Assembly: GCA_949752795.1 (NCBI GenBank)
Contig: CATKHW010000425.1
Span: 1-64,000 of the forward strand
Source: Hyperoodon ampullatus
Taxonomy: Eukaryota; Chordata; Mammalia; Artiodactyla; Ziphiidae
Direction: 5' to 3'
DNA length: 64,000 nt
Shown: one piece after another, positions 61,915-64,000 of the stretch
How positions within the stretch are numbered: position 1 is the first letter of the stretch
Layout: every line of letters starts with the position of its first letter
Translations under genes and position numbers: made by a program
Notes under the pieces: generated by a model
Databases searched by the model: none
What the model saw: the letters and a program-made list of their open reading frames with translations, nothing else
What the model was told of the DNA's origin: nothing

Positions 61915-63508
61915 ATGGGCCTCTGCACTAGGATGCAACATGTAAACGACGGACTGCCCGAAACTTCTGGGACGTGTAAGCCACGTTCAGTTGAGGACAA
62001 CTATACGCCAAAAGAAGGGCAATGGAGGCCTTCTTTCCTTAAGCCACTAGAAGGTGTAAATGTGAACAGCAAAAGTATCTCCCTTCTTCCACACCTGGGA
62101 AGTACAAAACTCAAAAGGAAAGTGCAGGGAGAATGCTCTGTGTTTTCTTTGGAAAAGAGAGCTTGAAGGGAAACGTTTTTCTCCTCACTGGGATTTAGAG
62201 TGTTGCAGTCTCAATTGTGGCAGGGAAACACTGTTGTTCCATATCTTCTCTTCTTAACACAATCCGTTTCTCGTCACAGAAATAGGCAGGCCCCAGGTCC
62301 AAGGCAGCCTGTGTCAAAGCAGTGCTTTAACTCCAGAAAGCCCTTACGAAATCATAGGCCACTAGGCTGTGCACTAGATTCTAAGATGTAGGAGAAGGCC
62401 TGCCCGACAGTTCTGGGACCTGTAGGCCACGTTCAGTTGAGGACAACTATATGCCAAAAGAAGGGCAATGGAGGCCTTCTTTCCATAAGCCACTACAAGG
62501 TGTAAATGTGAACAGCAGATGTATCTCCCTTCTACCGCAGCTGGGAAGTACAAAACACAGAACAAAGGCGCAGGGGGAATGCTCTGTGGTCCCTGTGGAG
62601 AACAGGGCTTGAAACCTGACCTGAAAACGTTCAGAGTTTTCTTAAGGCACTAGAAGGTGTCAATGTGAACAACAGAAGTAAGTACCTTCTACAGCACCGG
62701 CAAGCCCCAAAGACCGAAGGAAGGCAAAGGGAGAGTGCTTTGTGGTCCCTTTGGAAAACAGGGTTTGAAGGGATTCACTAAGGATTGTTAGTGAATAGGT
62801 AAACCACATGGGACGACTAGCCTCGAGCTCAAGCTCTCTTTTTCTCGTCACACAGACAGGCAGGCGGCAGGTCCAAGGCAGCGTGTGTCAAAGCGGTGCT
62901 TTAACTCCAGGAAGCCTTTATGATGTCATAGGCCACTAGGCTGTGCACTAGATTCTAAGATGTAGGCGATGGACTACCCGACACTTCCGGGACCTGTAGG
63001 CCACTTTCAGGTGAGGACAACTATATGCCAAAAGAAGGGCAATGGAGGCCTTCTTTCCTTAAGCCACTAGAAGGTGTAAATGCGAACAGCAGATGTATCT
63101 CCCTTCTACCGCAGCTTGGAAGTACAAAACACAGAACGAAGGCGCAGGGGGAATGCTCTGTGGTCCTTGTGGAGAATAGGGCTTGAAACCTGACCTGAAA
63201 ACGTTCAGCGATTTCTGAAGCCACTAGAAGGTGTCAATGTGAACAACAGAAGTATCTACCTTCTACAGCACCGGCAAGCCCCAAAGACCGAAGGAAGGCA
63301 AAGGGAGAGTGCTTTGTGGTGCCTTTGGAAAACAGGCTTTGAAGGGATTCACTAAGGATTGTTAGTGAATAGGTAAACCACATGGGACGACTAGCCTCGA
63401 GCTCAAGCTCTCTTTTTCTCATCACACAGACAAGCAAGCCGCAGGTCCAAGGCAGCGTGTGTCAAAGCGGTGCTTGAAATGCAGGAAGCGTTTACGGTGT
63501 CTTAGGCC
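61915..63508 (+). repeat. Higher-order unit 35 (1594 bp): B-A1-A2
   Basis: B 61915-62360 is EcoRV-minus with GACGTGTAAGCC. A1 62361-62934 has a private TAGGAGAAGG and an A2-like TTGTTAGTG. A2 62935-63508 has CAGCGATTT and CTCATCAC. Confidence 0.95.
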
Positions 63509-64000
63509 ATGGGCTTCTGCAAGAGGATGCAACATGTAAACGACGGACTGCCCGAAACTGCCGGGACCTGTAGGCCACGTTCAGTTGAGGACAACTATAC
63601 GCCAAAAGAAGGGCAATGGAGGCCTTCTTTCCTTACGCCACTGGAAGGTGTAAATGTGAACAGCAAAAGTATCTCCCTTCTTCCACACCTGGGAAGTACA
63701 AAACTCAAAAGGAAAGTGCAGGGAGAATGCTCTGTGTTTTCTTTGGAAAAGAGAGCTTGAAGGGAAACGTTTTTCTCCTCACTGGGATTTTGAGTGTTGC
63801 AGTCTCAATTGTGGCAGGGAAACACTGTTGTTCCATATCTTCTCTTCTTAACACAATCCATTTCTCGTCACAGAAATAGGCAGGCCCCAGGTCCAAGGCA
63901 GCCTGTGTCAAAGTGGTGCTTTAACTCCAGAAAGCCCTTACGATATCATAGGCCACTAGGCTGTGCACTAGATTCTAAGATGTAGGCGAAGGCCTGCCCG
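63509..64000 (+). repeat. Higher-order unit 36: diverged B plus 46 bp of the next A
   Basis: B 63509-63954 is EcoRV-plus with six substitutions against typical copies: 63515, 63522, 63523, 63636, 63791 and 63914. The one at 63791 (TTTTGAG for TTTAGAG) lengthens a passive open frame, with no sign of selection. Then 46 bp of a module starting as A1 (GAAGGCCTGCCCG) reach the window end, so the array continues. Confidence 0.93.

Larger units (their letters stand above)
1..64000 (+). repeat. Tandem satellite/macrosatellite array of 574-bp (A) and 446-bp (B) modules
   Basis: Every base belongs to one of two related modules in head-to-tail order. Taking the boundary just after the recurring GGCC that precedes ATGGGCCTCT or ACTAGGCTGT, I count 83 complete A modules and 36 complete B modules plus end fragments, and their summed lengths equal the window exactly. 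All copies have the same orientation. Copies differ by scattered substitutions only; I saw no length variant. No flanking unique sequence, transposon insertion, simple-repeat tract or inversion is visible. The array therefore extends beyond both ends. Homogeneity with nested duplications is typical of satellite DNA kept alike by unequal exchange and conversion. I do not recognise the family; centromeric, pericentromeric, subtelomeric or sex-chromosome locations are all possible. Confidence 0.98.

Noticed and set aside
1..64000. CRISPR array
   Set aside because: No short repeats with unique spacers; the whole sequence repeats and there are no cas genes.
1..64000. CENP-B box in each module (NTTCGNNNNANNCGGGN)
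   Set aside because: Reading both strands of the consensus I found only near misses, such as the CCGAAGG region, with three or more core mismatches. A motif scan would be decisive.
1..64000. Ribosomal DNA, histone or other tandem gene cluster
   Set aside because: Modules are too short, lack any recognisable rRNA, tRNA or protein sequence, and have no unique spacer.
1..64000. Assignment to a named satellite (alpha satellite, bovine, carnivore or avian satellites)
   Set aside because: Monomer lengths of 574/446 and the sequence do not match any family I recall with confidence; naming one would be guessing.

Overview
The whole 64,000-base window is one uninterrupted head-to-tail tandem-repeat (satellite or macrosatellite) array. 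I find no gene, RNA gene, transposon insertion, CRISPR array or unique flanking DNA. The small open frames (63-87 codons) on both strands recur once per repeat, overlap on opposite strands and look like passive by-products. The organism is almost certainly a eukaryote, and the size and style suggest a long-read assembly of a large, probably vertebrate, genome. I do not recognise the family and cannot name the species or the chromosomal location.

Layout. Two module types, always in the same orientation, account for every base: a 574-bp module (A) and a 446-bp module (B). Cutting at the conserved junction just after GGCC (followed by ATGGGCCTCT or ACTAGGCTGT), the window is 256 bp of a partial B, 83 complete A modules, 36 complete B modules and 46 bp of a new A. 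That is 256 + 83x574 + 36x446 + 46 = 64,000 exactly, so no net insertion or deletion has accumulated. B and A share the first 127 bp and the last part. A carries a diverged tandem duplication of a 157-bp segment, while B has one copy of that segment plus a longer private core.

Higher order. Each B is followed by 1 to 5 A modules, giving units of 1020, 1594, 2168, 2742 or 3316 bp (446 + n x 574). The commonest unit is 1594 bp (B-A1-A2), then 2168 bp (B-A1-A2'-A2). A1 and A2 are two diverged A subfamilies. A2' and the other mosaics switch between them, recording unequal exchange or gene conversion at whole-module register. B also has two haplotypes (EcoRV-plus and EcoRV-minus).

Regions. Bases 1-14412 are mostly n=2 units with a 2742-bp duplication at about 6.4-12.0 kb. 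Bases 14413-27420 are a run of six n=3 units with a 4336-bp two-unit periodicity. Bases 27421-36410 are mixed and contain a distant copy of the 14.9-18.5 kb block. Bases 36411-45070 contain a tandem 4208-bp super-repeat. Bases 45.1-51.5 kb are mostly n=2 units. Bases 51.8-61.0 kb are a recent copy of 40.6-51.5 kb lacking one 1594-bp unit. The last B (63509-63954) has more private substitutions than a typical copy.

The most interesting signals are the exact-length modular grammar, the nested duplications of several sizes, the crossover mosaics, the many CpG-to-TpG/CpA variants, recurrent splice-site-like motifs and a repeated weak CTCF-like motif. The last three are hypotheses.
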